Below are positions 24,629-33,831 of a DNA stretch of 35,514 nt, in pieces. A program made the translations under genes and the position numbers. Under the pieces are notes generated by a model. That model was not told the origin of the DNA and did not search any database. It saw nothing but the letters and a program-made list of their open reading frames with translations. The DNA comes from Candidatus Segatella mututuai. Its GTDB lineage: Bacteria > Bacteroidota > Bacteroidia > Bacteroidales > Bacteroidaceae. How positions within the stretch are numbered: the first letter of the stretch is position 1; each line of letters starts with the position of its first letter. The stretch is from the NCBI GenBank assembly GCA_002439605.1, contig DJOI01000045.1:1-35514 (forward strand), read 5' to 3'.

Positions 24629-26677
24629 ATGAAAATCAAAAATATATTGATGTGCAGTCTGTTGCTGGCAGGCTTGTCTTCCTGCAACGACTTCTTGGAT
24701 GTAGACGCACCTTCCAAGGTGACCGACCCCCAAGTGTTCCGCAGCATAGAAGAAGCCGACCGCTTATTAAACTCTGTATACCAGTCTACCTGTAGCAGCA
24801 ACACATATGGCAATGCTTATCTCACGACCTTCAACTTCAACAGCGATGTGGAATGGGGAACCTCTTCTGCAGAAGAGCAAAGCGTAAGTCATAATGACTG
24901 GAAACAATTTGACGGCGAAGCAGACGGAAGCAGCATCAAGAGCACTTGGGACGCAGCTTATCAGACTATCGAGCGTGCCAACAACTTTGTCACTGCTGCA
25001 GAGAGCTCTGCGCTCTATGGAGATGCCGACCTCGATCAGATGATCGGTGAGGCAAAATGTATCCGTGCCATGAACTATCTCGACTTGGTCATCTTGTGGG
25101 GCGACGTACCTTTCACCTTCACTCGCACTTACGACCAAGAGTCTTTAATTATGCCGATGGGGCAACGTGACGAGATACTCACTACCCTCATCAACGATCT
25201 TAAGGCAGCAGCTCCTAAAATGAAGAAGGCTAAAGAGATAACAGAGGGTGTAGAACGTTGTTCCAAGGAATTCGCTTGGTCACTCATAGCTCGTATCTCA
25301 TTGTTCCGTGCCGGGTACTCACTCCGCCATGGAGAAGACACACAAGATATCGGAACCATGGAACGTGCAGCCGACTACGAGGATTATTATAAGGTTGCTC
25401 GCGCATACGCTGACTCTGTCATCAAAGAGGGCACCCACTCTCTGACCAATGACTTCATGAATGTATTCAACGATGAGTGTAACTACACTGTAGTAAGCGA
25501 TGATGATGTTATCTTCGAGATTCCATTCGTACAAAACGTAAACGGCAACATCGGTTACATTCAAGGGCCTAAAGCCGACCTCTCCAGTGCCGGTGACACC
25601 GACCACCCTTGGGGTAGAATGAGTGGAAGCGTAGGCTTGAATGCTTTCTATCGCTTTACATTCGATAAAGAAGATGTTCGCCGCAATACAGCTGGCTATT
25701 GGTCTTACGGCTACAATGGCGTTGCTGCTCTCGCCAACGGCTACACTAACTACTGCATGAAGTGGTCCAAACTTTGGGACAGGAGCCATACACTGGGCAA
25801 TACCTCCCAAGGCAATACAGGCATCAACTTCCCATACATGCGCTATGCAGACGTTCTTTTGATGTTTGCTGAGGCAGAAAATGAGTTAAACGGTCCTACA
25901 GACGATGCAAAGAATGCACTCAAGCAAGTTCGTGAACGTGCCTTCCGTGGAGCTACCAACAAGGCGAACAAGGTAGACGACTATGTTAACCAACTGAACA
26001 CAAAGGACGACTTTTTCAAGGCTATCGTAGACGAGCGTGCCTGGGAATTTGGTGGCGAGAATATCCGCTGGAAAGACCTCGTACGCTGGAACCTCTACAA
26101 CCAAGTGCTCTACAAGAATTTTTGGAAATATTATGGTATGGGCTGCGACCGTGACGATAGCTATGATGTCGACGGCGACTTCAACAACCTACCAAGCGAC
26201 TTCTTCTACAGAACTCGTACCAGAGCACAATGGAACCAGCAAGTAACAGAGAATCCAGAGAAGTACAATGCCAGCAACTACCCAGAGGTATTCAACTTTG
26301 CCAACACAGATGCCAGCATCGGCATCATCGAGGTCTACAAGACACAAGATGCAGACTTCAGCATCGATAACTTGTGGGAAAATTGGGGGCTTAACGGTAA
26401 AAAGATGCCACAAGAAGGTGGAGAAGCAGACTGGAAGAAAGCATACCTCTTCGACTGGCTCGATGAAGACACTGGTATCGCCAAGGCACAATGCAGATGC
26501 TCCATCAGAGGTTACATCTACATCGACCAAGCTGGTAATTTGAAGACTACCAATATACCTGAATATAGCCACGATGTCAATTTGACTACTCTACCTGCAG
26601 TAAGATACATCCTGCCTATTCCAAGAGATGTCATCAGCCGCAGCATTGGGCAGTACAAGAATTATTACGGTTATTAA
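24629..26677 (+). CDS. SusD-like surface glycan-binding lipoprotein
   Basis: A 682-residue lipoprotein with lipobox LSSC (Cys19) followed by NDFLDV, the usual start of SusD/RagB proteins. The N-terminal TPR-rich part (about 40-330) and the C-terminal SusD domain, including the segment with YMRYADVLLMFAEAEN and ENIRWKDLVRWN, are clear. It acts as the lid on the SusC barrel and binds the glycan at the cell surface. It is longer than classical SusD (about 550 residues), with an extended C-terminal region. Gaps of 30 nt to SusC and 38 nt to the next gene mark a single operon. Confidence 0.96.
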   Translation: MKIKNILMCSLLLAGLSSCNDFLDVDAPSKVTDPQVFRSIEEADRLLNSVYQSTCSSNTYGNAYLTTFNFNSDVEWGTSSAEEQSVSHNDWKQFDGEADGSSIKSTWDAAYQTIERANNFVTAAESSALYGDADLDQMIGEAKCIRAMNYLDLVILWGDVPFTFTRTYDQESLIMPMGQRDEILTTLINDLKAAAPKMKKAKEITEGVERCSKEFAWSLIARISLFRAGYSLRHGEDTQDIGTMERAADYEDYYKVARAYADSVIKEGTHSLTNDFMNVFNDECNYTVVSDDDVIFEIPFVQNVNGNIGYIQGPKADLSSAGDTDHPWGRMSGSVGLNAFYRFTFDKEDVRRNTAGYWSYGYNGVAALANGYTNYCMKWSKLWDRSHTLGNTSQGNTGINFPYMRYADVLLMFAEAENELNGPTDDAKNALKQVRERAFRGATNKANKVDDYVNQLNTKDDFFKAIVDERAWEFGGENIRWKDLVRWNLYNQVLYKNFWKYYGMGCDRDDSYDVDGDFNNLPSDFFYRTRTRAQWNQQVTENPEKYNASNYPEVFNFANTDASIGIIEVYKTQDADFSIDNLWENWGLNGKKMPQEGGEADWKKAYLFDWLDEDTGIAKAQCRCSIRGYIYIDQAGNLKTTNIPEYSHDVNLTTLPAVRYILPIPRDVISRSIGQYKNYYGY

Positions 26678-26715
26678 CAGTTATTAATCAAAGACTTAGA
26701 ATCATTAAGAAAGAT

Positions 26716-29169
26716 ATGAAGAAATTATTTATATTTTCAATGATATTGGCAGCCACCATGTCGTTCTTTGCATCCTGCAAGGACGATGATGGCTACAATG
26801 ATGCGGACGCAGACCGTCTGCCTATGCCAATGTTCCGTAATACGCAGAACACTGCATCATCATCCACCCCCTATTATTGCGACATTGCATCGAGAGTTGA
26901 CCCCAACATCTCACTCTATTTGCAGCAACATGGCTACAAAGTAAGTACACACGTCAATGATATGCGCTTATTCTGGTATGGTGTAGATGGAGCAGATGCA
27001 TACGAATTGAAAGCAAAAGTATTAGGAACTTCATGGGAGAAGGAGGAAAATCCAAATCTTTTGGACACTGTATTGACTGCAGACCAGCTTTCGTTCTTGC
27101 ACGAGGACTTGCAATATAGCACGGGGTATCTCTATGCCATCCGCGCCCTCGTAGACAGAAACGACTTGAACAATCCTCACAACTCCAAGTGGTTTGGTAT
27201 GGGTGATGGATCTCACCAGAACGACCAGTCTCGTGACGACAGCCGCAACCAAACAGGTGCGCTCACCACAGGCCAACGCTACGATGTACCAGGAATTTTC
27301 TGGACAGAAAACGTGACCAAGACTTCTATGGACGTATGCTTCATGCCAGAGGCTGAAGGCAACTACGAAAATGATTACAAGGAATTCTTTGCTGCAGGTG
27401 CAGAAGTGAAAGATGGCGAGTGGGTTTTCGATGAAATCCGCGTGGTTCCATCTGCAGACAATGCACAGCTTGCAGAGCATATCATCAAGCCTACAGCAGA
27501 ACAACGTGCTGCAGGTCGTGTTCATATTGAAGGTCTTGAATCCAATGCCGCTTATATCGTAAGCGGACAGAACAACAACATCAAACGTTACTACGATCGC
27601 CAGTACAACTCTACCATGGTGCGTATGCAGGGTGACCCAGGTGCACCAATTCTTATAAAAGCAAACACTGCTGAAGAGGCGAAGCGAGATACTTTGTTGC
27701 AGAACATGGGTAACCAGAAAGGCAAGATTTTCGGTTGCGAGAATCTCGTTGCCACTCGGATAGATACCATCTTGACCAACTATATGTCAGACAACAGTAT
27801 CGCAGAAGGTCAGATATTCTATCTGGAAGGTGGCAAGACATACTATTGCTCATCCACCGTCGAAATGACCAAGGGCTTCACCTTGGCTACGAATCCTGAG
27901 GATATTGCAGCTGGCAAGGGACGTGCCACTGTACTCCAAGGCATCGGCTGGAACAGCGAGAAGAAGACTGCAGCCAACGCTGTAAACTGGGGCTTGTGCC
28001 GTAATGCACAATCAGGTGCAGAAAACGGTGTAACACTGGCTATCCAACCTATCATCATGGAAGACATCAACTTCCATCCTATGGTTTGGTACAACTACTT
28101 CGACCAAAAGGGTGAAGATGGCAACAGTAACTACACCATCACACAAAACTACTTTATGAACATGTATAGCCAGGGCTTGTCGTTCTCTCTTGCAGAATTG
28201 CGCATCGAAAGATGTACATTTAGTGGACATGTTCGTGGTTTCATCCGTTTCCAAGGTCCTAATCGGCAAATCATAGAGAAGTTGACCGTCAACGACTGCG
28301 TATTCTACGATGAAGGTGGTTATGACACCAATGGCCGTGGTTACTCTTGGTTTGCTGGTCCAGGCAATAACCGCAAGTCAAATTTTTACAAGAACTTGAC
28401 TTTCACCAACAATACCATCATTAATAGTCCACGCCATGCGCTCATAACAGAGGCTAAACAATTGGCTTGGCCTGATGGAGAAACATGGAACATCAATGTA
28501 TCCAATAATACATTCGTCAATTTCTCACCACGTTCCAGCAACAAGGCTCATGGTCTGATATTCGAAATCCAATATGCTCCTAATGGTTCAAAGATTACCT
28601 GCAAAAAGAATCTCTTCGTCTTCGCAGGCAACAAGAACGATGGTGCTCGCGACTACTTCCAAAAGGGTATGATCATCAACACCAAGGATATCACTTACGA
28701 CTTCGCAGACAACTACTCTACCGTAGTACCTGCTTACGATAAGTACACCTCGTCAACCGATCCTAAGAGCACCTTGATAGATGGTATGTTCATGCAGAAC
28801 TCCTTCTCTAATTCAAAGACTGGTGCTGGTTACAACAAAGGAGCGCTCAACTTAGGTGGTTTCGGTGAGACACAGATCAAGTTTGGTGATAACCACAACG
28901 AGAACGAGGACGAAGTTGTAGGCTACCAGCTTGAGGCGGGCGAACTTTTCAAGAGTCCTTGGACTATCGGTACAGTAAAAGCCAAGGAGAGTTTCAAGAA
29001 GGATGCATATCGCTACTCAGACATCAGCGGCTTCTACTACAATACCACAGATAAGGTAAAGAAACATCCTATATATACCAAGGGAATCGGCGACCCACGC
29101 TGGCGCACTGGTAAATCTTGGGATGGCGGAAAGAACCACACTGTAAAGAGTGGTGATCTGACTTACTAA
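26716..29169 (+). CDS. Surface lipoprotein with FN3-like and beta-helix domains (DUF4957/DUF5123-type)
   Basis: An 817-residue lipoprotein: lipobox FFASC (Cys21) followed by KDDD, an acidic stretch consistent with surface export in Bacteroidota. Two FN3-like segments (about 70-155 and 195-290) precede a right-handed beta-helix region (about 330-690) with repeated turns such as FTNNTIINS and VSNNTFVNFS, then a C-terminal domain. The architecture matches DUF4957/DUF5123 proteins found next to SusC/SusD in galacturonan PULs (BT4112 in B. thetaiotaomicron, from memory). It could be a surface glycan-binding protein in the SusE/F position or an uncharacterised pectate lyase-like enzyme; no standard PL1 or PL9 catalytic motif was recognised. 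It is the last gene of its operon. Confidence 0.82.
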   Translation: MKKLFIFSMILAATMSFFASCKDDDGYNDADADRLPMPMFRNTQNTASSSTPYYCDIASRVDPNISLYLQQHGYKVSTHVNDMRLFWYGVDGADAYELKAKVLGTSWEKEENPNLLDTVLTADQLSFLHEDLQYSTGYLYAIRALVDRNDLNNPHNSKWFGMGDGSHQNDQSRDDSRNQTGALTTGQRYDVPGIFWTENVTKTSMDVCFMPEAEGNYENDYKEFFAAGAEVKDGEWVFDEIRVVPSADNAQLAEHIIKPTAEQRAAGRVHIEGLESNAAYIVSGQNNNIKRYYDRQYNSTMVRMQGDPGAPILIKANTAEEAKRDTLLQNMGNQKGKIFGCENLVATRIDTILTNYMSDNSIAEGQIFYLEGGKTYYCSSTVEMTKGFTLATNPEDIAAGKGRATVLQGIGWNSEKKTAANAVNWGLCRNAQSGAENGVTLAIQPIIMEDINFHPMVWYNYFDQKGEDGNSNYTITQNYFMNMYSQGLSFSLAELRIERCTFSGHVRGFIRFQGPNRQIIEKLTVNDCVFYDEGGYDTNGRGYSWFAGPGNNRKSNFYKNLTFTNNTIINSPRHALITEAKQLAWPDGETWNINVSNNTFVNFSPRSSNKAHGLIFEIQYAPNGSKITCKKNLFVFAGNKNDGARDYFQKGMIINTKDITYDFADNYSTVVPAYDKYTSSTDPKSTLIDGMFMQNSFSNSKTGAGYNKGALNLGGFGETQIKFGDNHNENEDEVVGYQLEAGELFKSPWTIGTVKAKESFKKDAYRYSDISGFYYNTTDKVKKHPIYTKGIGDPRWRTGKSWDGGKNHTVKSGDLTY

Positions 29170-29209
29170 ATATATTATCATACATTAAGATTAGTAAAAA
29201 ACAAACAAC

Positions 29210-29245
29210 AAGGGGACGAGCCTGTGAAGGTTCGCCCCCTTTTTT
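29210..29245 (+). terminator. Terminator of the SusC-SusD-lipoprotein operon
   Basis: GC-rich stem AAGGGGACGAGCC / GGTTCGCCCCCTT (one mismatch, one G-U pair) with a 6-nt loop, followed by a T-run. It is the classical intrinsic form, 41 nt after the stop. Confidence 0.9.
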
Positions 29246-29457
29246 CTGTCTATACCCGAAATCTCACGAAAACAAACTAAGAAACTTAAAACAAACAAAG
29301 CAACTTTATTTATGACTATTAGGCATAAGTGGCAGACTAATATCGTCCAACTACAAACAAGCTGGTCAACAACAATTTATAAATATGCATTAATCGGATC
29401 AACTCGCATTAACAATAATGCTAAAAGTGGTCAACTTAAATCGTTAAACCACACTAT

Positions 29458-29541
29458 AGTTCTATGTCCTAAACTATCGAACTTATATTCTAAACTTTAG
29501 AACTTATATCCTAAACTACCGAACTTATATTCCAAAGTTTA
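29458..29541. repeat. Four tandem copies of a 21-bp AT-rich repeat
   Basis: Units at 29458-29478 (degenerate at its left end), 29479-29499, 29500-29520 and 29521-29541 follow the pattern GAACTTATATyCTAAACTwyM, with a partial fifth copy after 29541. The array ends are inverted: 29461-29475 and 29536-29550 are complementary at 14 of 15 positions. Confidence 0.8.
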
Positions 29542-29605
29542 GAACATAGATTATTCATGGGCAAAAATACAAATTGCACACACAAGAAAGTTGCTGTACA
29601 AAGAG

Positions 29606-29642
29606 CCGTTGGCAAGGAACGGCACGCATTCCTTGCCAACGG
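29606..29642. other. Strong hairpin downstream of the efflux operon
   Basis: Perfect 14-bp arms CCGTTGGCAAGGAA (29606-29619) and TTCCTTGCCAACGG (29629-29642), 9-nt loop. It lies 50 nt past the MFS stop and may protect or end that transcript, but there is no T-run on either strand. Confidence 0.55.
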
Positions 29643-29691
29643 ATTATCATGAATTAAAACTAATTCTATTCGCAATGTGTTGTTAGTGGTA

Positions 29692-31266
29692 TCATCCTCT
29701 TTCTCGACTATTCAAGATGGAAAAAGCCTGCCCGTTCCGCATACTCTTTCTCATCAGCTTGCCTACAAAGTTCCATGCAGGCATCTTCTTGAGCGTACTG
29801 CGCACAGGCTGGATATCCCAAAGCAGGAACACGAGCAACACGGCTATGCCTATGAGGCAAGTAATGCCGTAAAGCTGACGTATGCTGATCATCAGCAAAT
29901 TGGTGGCATCATAAGGCAACCCCCGCGCCATGTTGTCTGCCATCTGATGCCGAATGCCGAAACTGTACAGCCCCGAGCACATGGCCGACACTGGCCCGTT
30001 GCGTATGATGCCAGCCATGGTAAGTCCCATAAAAAAGTGCTGGAAAGGCATCAGTTCCTCAAGATAGATGGTGAGCATGCAGAAGAAGATGGCATTGCCA
30101 AACGACCGCAGGAAAGTGGGCAGATAAAGCGCCTGCAGGGGTAATCCCGGGTCGATGAGGAAATACATCATCACAGGATAGCACACCATGGACATGACAC
30201 CCAGGGTGAGAAGGCGTGTATACTTCTGTCGAAGTACCTTGCACCAGAACAGGCAGAATAGACAGCCTGCGATGGCTCCCACCCACTCCACAACGTTGAG
30301 CACATTAGTGGTAAAGGTGCCGAAATGCAGGACCCCACCCGTGAAAGCCGTCTGCAGAACCTTGGGAGTGCTGCCCATCAACTCGACGAAGGCAAAGAGG
30401 ATGAGCAGGGGCACGAGTCGCCTGTACTTCCAAGCTGCGGGAGCTATATAGGGGTGGCGTATGTGGCGCATGCGCTGAATGCAGAAGTAACCCGTCACGA
30501 CAAACAGCAGCACGTCCTTGCGCAGGATGTCGCTGTCGAGCCAGTTGTAGTGCTCGCCATAATTGAAGAAGAAGATAAACTCCAGCATCCACGCCGACCA
30601 CAGCAGACAACCCAAGTAATCGACGCTGATAAACGGCAGTGGTTTCATGAAACGAAAGTCGTGAGTGGTGACATACACCACAAGTGCCACGCAGAGCAAG
30701 GCACCCGTCATCGTCCAGTTGATGATGCGCCAGTCTTGATAGACATATATAAGATGCTCGGTAATCCACGGTGAAAGCGACATATTTCCCAACACCAGAC
30801 AGTAAAGCAAGGGGAAGAAAATGGTAAAGTCGCGTTTCGAAGTCATCCACAACTGGATGGTCGACATACACTCAAAGCATCCGCAGAGCTTGAAGAAGCC
30901 CGCCATATAAGCCAAGACACACATCACCGGCACCGAGTCGGTAAACATGATGAGGAAGTTGCACGCCGCCACCACCAACGCCGCATTCAGCAGCAGGCTA
31001 CGGTTGGTAAAGCGGAATTTCAGCTTAAAGAGAAAGGGAAAGGGCATGGCCACGCCCACCACGTTGAACATGACTATCATGAGCACATCCTCACGCATCA
31101 GACTGTACTCTCCCATCACCTGCGACATGGCTCCACCGTAAATGCCTCCCGACATAAGGAAGACAAAGGCGAAGAGCAAATATATCCATGGCTGCAGCCT
31201 GCGAGGCACGTAGCCATTGAAGGAAGGAACCCTGAAGGGTCCCTGAAGCATTGGAGGTCCTGGCAT
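29692..31266 (-). CDS. MFS efflux transporter, 14-TM DHA2/EmrB-like
   Basis: A 524-residue integral inner-membrane protein with about 14 hydrophobic segments, from the first at about 27-47 to the last at about 478-496. It follows HlyD in the same operon, with its ATG overlapping the HlyD stop (TAATG at 31268-31264), which indicates translational coupling. With the HlyD adaptor and TolC-like protein it would form a tripartite pump that exports small toxic compounds across both membranes. The substrate is unknown; plant-derived aromatics or bile-type compounds are possibilities only. Confidence 0.88.
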   Translation of the reverse strand: MPGPPMLQGPFRVPSFNGYVPRRLQPWIYLLFAFVFLMSGGIYGGAMSQVMGEYSLMREDVLMIVMFNVVGVAMPFPFLFKLKFRFTNRSLLLNAALVVAACNFLIMFTDSVPVMCVLAYMAGFFKLCGCFECMSTIQLWMTSKRDFTIFFPLLYCLVLGNMSLSPWITEHLIYVYQDWRIINWTMTGALLCVALVVYVTTHDFRFMKPLPFISVDYLGCLLWSAWMLEFIFFFNYGEHYNWLDSDILRKDVLLFVVTGYFCIQRMRHIRHPYIAPAAWKYRRLVPLLILFAFVELMGSTPKVLQTAFTGGVLHFGTFTTNVLNVVEWVGAIAGCLFCLFWCKVLRQKYTRLLTLGVMSMVCYPVMMYFLIDPGLPLQALYLPTFLRSFGNAIFFCMLTIYLEELMPFQHFFMGLTMAGIIRNGPVSAMCSGLYSFGIRHQMADNMARGLPYDATNLLMISIRQLYGITCLIGIAVLLVFLLWDIQPVRSTLKKMPAWNFVGKLMRKSMRNGQAFSILNSRERG

Positions 31267-32306
31267 TATAACGATTTCTTCACTTTAGTTTCAACATTCA
31301 TACCCGCACGGAGCAAGGCCACCTGCTTGGGGTCGTTATCCTTGTCGAGGGCTATACGCACGGGCACACGCTGCTCCACCTTGACAAAGTTGCCCGTGGC
31401 ATTATCGACAGGGATCATGGAATAAGCCGACCCTGCAGCAGCCGACAAAGCCTCCACCTTGCCATGAAAGACGACCCCGGGAATGGCATCGGCGGTGAAA
31501 TCGACGTTTTTGCCCACTTCTATGCCTGTCATCTGCGTCTCACGATAGTTAGCCACCACCCATACATCATGATCGTCCACTATGCGCGCCAACATCTGTC
31601 CAGGCTGCACCAATTGCCCCACATGAATATCCTTCCTTCCCATCACACCATCGCAAGTAGCCACGATGACGGTATAGGAAAGATTGAGCCGCGCCAGGTT
31701 GAGTTGGGCTTCCGCCACACTCTCGCCAGCACGCGAGCCTCCCAGCTGATGAGTCTGCACATTACGTACCGAGGCCGCACTCTGTCGACGGCTGTTGGCT
31801 TGTTCGTAGCGAGCCTTGGCGCCCAAGTAACGGGCATAGGCGTTGTCGTACTGCTGACGCGTAACGGCATCTTTCTTCATCAAAGCCGCAAAACGTTCGA
31901 AGTCCTTCTTGGCATTCAGCATGTCCACACGTGCCTCTTCTATGCCAGCCGACGCCGTCTGCACATTGCTGGCAGTAGTGCCCATGCTTGCCGAAACCAC
32001 CGACGATCCCGATTTAGAGCCACGAAGACCAGCCTCGGCCTGTGCCACCTGCAAACGATATTCCGCATCCTCGATGATGACGAGGGTATCACCCTTGTGC
32101 ACATGCTGGAAATCGGTGAAGCGTATTTCCTTGATGAAACCTGGCACACGGGTGTTGATGGGCGTGATGTGACGACACACCTGGGCATCGTCTGTATACT
32201 CCACATCGCCTCCATGCACGAAATGGCTGAAACACCATGCCACAGCCCCCACCAAGAAGAGCACGACCACTACATTATATATTCTCTTGATTATTTTCTT
32301 GTTCAT
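31266..32306 (-). CDS. HlyD/EmrA-like membrane fusion protein
   Basis: A 346-residue periplasmic adaptor with one N-terminal membrane anchor (about 10-27), a split biotinyl-lipoyl domain (VPGFIKEIRFTDFQHVHKGD near 53-72 and the partner GVMGRKDIHVGQLVQPGQ), a coiled-coil hairpin rich in Ala, Glu and Gln (about 85-205) and a beta-barrel domain after it. This is the standard membrane fusion architecture linking an MFS pump to a TolC channel. It lies 33 nt after the TolC-like gene and overlaps the MFS start by one base. Confidence 0.93.
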   Translation of the reverse strand: MNKKIIKRIYNVVVVLFLVGAVAWCFSHFVHGGDVEYTDDAQVCRHITPINTRVPGFIKEIRFTDFQHVHKGDTLVIIEDAEYRLQVAQAEAGLRGSKSGSSVVSASMGTTASNVQTASAGIEEARVDMLNAKKDFERFAALMKKDAVTRQQYDNAYARYLGAKARYEQANSRRQSAASVRNVQTHQLGGSRAGESVAEAQLNLARLNLSYTVIVATCDGVMGRKDIHVGQLVQPGQMLARIVDDHDVWVVANYRETQMTGIEVGKNVDFTADAIPGVVFHGKVEALSAAAGSAYSMIPVDNATGNFVKVEQRVPVRIALDKDNDPKQVALLRAGMNVETKVKKSL

Positions 32307-32339
32307 GACCTTTAAAAGTGTTAAATATTGAATGAAAAA

Positions 32340-33674
32340 TTATATTTTACCAGCCACATACCTCAAGCGGTAGTAGGCATACACGATATTGATGCGGGCA
32401 TCCACCTCCTGCAACTCGGCATTGAGCTTGAGGTTGGAAGCATCCACCATGTCGGTGACAAGTGCCAACTGGCTAAGATAACGTGCGTTCATCACATCGT
32501 AATTTTGCGAAGCCAGCTCCACGCTTTTCTGCTGGGTTTCCAGCTCCACATAGGTTTGCTGATACTGCACGTAGGCAGCCTGCACCCTGTTGTTGAGTTG
32601 CTCGGCCTGCACATCACGATCCTCCTGCACCCGGCGTGTCTCCACAGCTGCTTGCTTCACACGCTTGTTGCTCTTGAACAGCGAGCTAAGGCTATACTTC
32701 ACGCCTACGCCCACGTACCATATATTGAGATTCTTGTCGACTGGAGGAAGTTCGAAGGTTATAGGTCCGTCGAAATGATTGGCTGCCACGAAAGCCACCT
32801 TTGGCAAGAGGTCGCTCTTGGCAAGCTTTTCCTTCGCTTTGGCAGCCTGTACACCCAACACACACTGCTCCAAAATAGGCGAATTCATCGCACTTTCAGT
32901 CTGCCAATAGCCTTCTCCGTCCTGGCCATAGGCCTTGTCAACTATGGTTGCGTCGGGAACTATGGTTTGCGATGTAGGCAAGCCCAAGGTATTGCAAAGT
33001 TGATGATTCAGGATGCTGCGGCTGTTGCGAAGAGACGTTAGCCCTAACTTTAGCGACTGCATCTGCAATTCATAGCGGGTAATGTCGTTCTTCAGCGCCA
33101 TTCCCTCACGCTGTTTTGCCTTGATATCTACGATAAGTTGCTCGGTGAGTTCGACGTTTTTCTCATACACCTTGATGCGATTGTCTATTTTGCAAAGATC
33201 CAAATACTGCCCCAAAGCCATGAAACGTTCCTGCTGCCGAGTGAGTTTTACGCCCACCTCGGCTTGCTGCTTGCCCACCTCGGCAAGACGTATGCCTGCC
33301 TGGATGGCTCCGCCAGCATAAACCACCTGCTGGGCATCTACGGCAAAGCTGTTGCCATAGTGCGGCGAACTGAGTCCATGAACATCGGAGAAATCTCGGT
33401 CTGTCATCAGCACATTACCCAAATAGCTGAACGCCAGCGAAGCATCGATATCAGGGAGACGCTTGCTTCGGGCCGCCTCCACGCCCAAGTCTGCCGCAGC
33501 GACACCCGTCTTCTGTGCACGCAGGCTCTTGCTGTTATCCTCTACCTTTTCAAAAAGCTGACCTACTGTCATGAGAACACCTTGGCCTTTTGTTCCCGGT
33601 TCTTCGGTCTGGGCATGCGCCCACAAGCAGCCTCCCAACGCAAGGAAGACCACAAACATAAATTGTCTTGTCAT
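32340..33674 (-). CDS. TolC-like outer-membrane efflux channel
   Basis: A 444-residue outer-membrane factor with a signal peptide (about 1-22) and two OEP repeats of long amphipathic helices (about 40-235 and 245-440), as in TolC. It is the first gene of the efflux operon. The ATG at 33674 is preferred to the TTG at 33677. Unlike most Bacteroidota RND operons, the outer-membrane gene comes first and the partner pump is an MFS protein. Confidence 0.93.
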   Translation of the reverse strand: MTRQFMFVVFLALGGCLWAHAQTEEPGTKGQGVLMTVGQLFEKVEDNSKSLRAQKTGVAAADLGVEAARSKRLPDIDASLAFSYLGNVLMTDRDFSDVHGLSSPHYGNSFAVDAQQVVYAGGAIQAGIRLAEVGKQQAEVGVKLTRQQERFMALGQYLDLCKIDNRIKVYEKNVELTEQLIVDIKAKQREGMALKNDITRYELQMQSLKLGLTSLRNSRSILNHQLCNTLGLPTSQTIVPDATIVDKAYGQDGEGYWQTESAMNSPILEQCVLGVQAAKAKEKLAKSDLLPKVAFVAANHFDGPITFELPPVDKNLNIWYVGVGVKYSLSSLFKSNKRVKQAAVETRRVQEDRDVQAEQLNNRVQAAYVQYQQTYVELETQQKSVELASQNYDVMNARYLSQLALVTDMVDASNLKLNAELQEVDARINIVYAYYRLRYVAGKI

Positions 33675-33704
33675 CAAAATATTACCTGTTTATAAATCTG
33701 GGTG

Positions 33705-33712
33705 CAAAGATA
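33705..33712 (-). promoter_or_regulatory. -7 element of the efflux operon (TATCTTTG)
   Basis: Minus-strand TATCTTTG matches TAnnTTTG, about 30 nt before the TolC-like start. No clear -33 box at 19-20 nt spacing, suggesting activation by the divergent AraC-type regulator. Confidence 0.6.
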
Positions 33713-33800
33713 CTGAATTTTCCGCTAACGATTATTTTAAATATCACCCTACGAATGGACTTTTATGGAACTCTTCTTCTCTTATCTCTCATAAAATACG

Positions 33801-33808
33801 TACCTTTG
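33801..33808 (+). promoter_or_regulatory. -7 element of the AraC-type regulator (TACCTTTG)
   Basis: TACCTTTG followed by CA, 23 nt before the preferred ATG at 33832. It faces away from the efflux promoter with about 90 nt between the two boxes. Its place rules out start codons further upstream. Confidence 0.62.
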
Positions 33809-33831
33809 CAAGCAAAAAGAGAACAAAACAG

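Larger units (their letters stand above)
29170..29691. other. Non-coding convergent region between PUL and efflux operon
   Basis: This 522-nt gap separates the plus-strand SusC/D operon from the minus-strand efflux operon. It holds a terminator, a 21-bp tandem repeat array and a hairpin. The 62-codon frame at 29312-29500 runs through the repeats and has no supporting features. Confidence 0.75.

Noticed and set aside
29312..29500. Plus-strand 62-codon frame in the convergent gap
   Set aside because: It ends inside the 21-bp tandem repeats, has no recognisable domain or ribosome-binding context, and no -7 box lies upstream.
29458..29541. The 21-bp repeats as a CRISPR array
   Set aside because: Units are directly adjacent with no spacers, and no cas gene is present.
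29562..29569. Minus-strand TATTTTTG as a promoter for an antisense RNA
   Set aside because: It matches TAnnTTTG by base composition, but there is no -33 box at 19-20 nt and no gene downstream on that strand.
31464..32315. 283-codon open frame opposite the HlyD gene
   Set aside because: Shadow of HlyD; His-rich translation typical of antisense frames.
33571..33831. N-terminal extension of the AraC regulator
   Set aside because: It overlaps the TolC-like gene on the other strand and contains the regulator's own -7 box, so it cannot be translated from that promoter.
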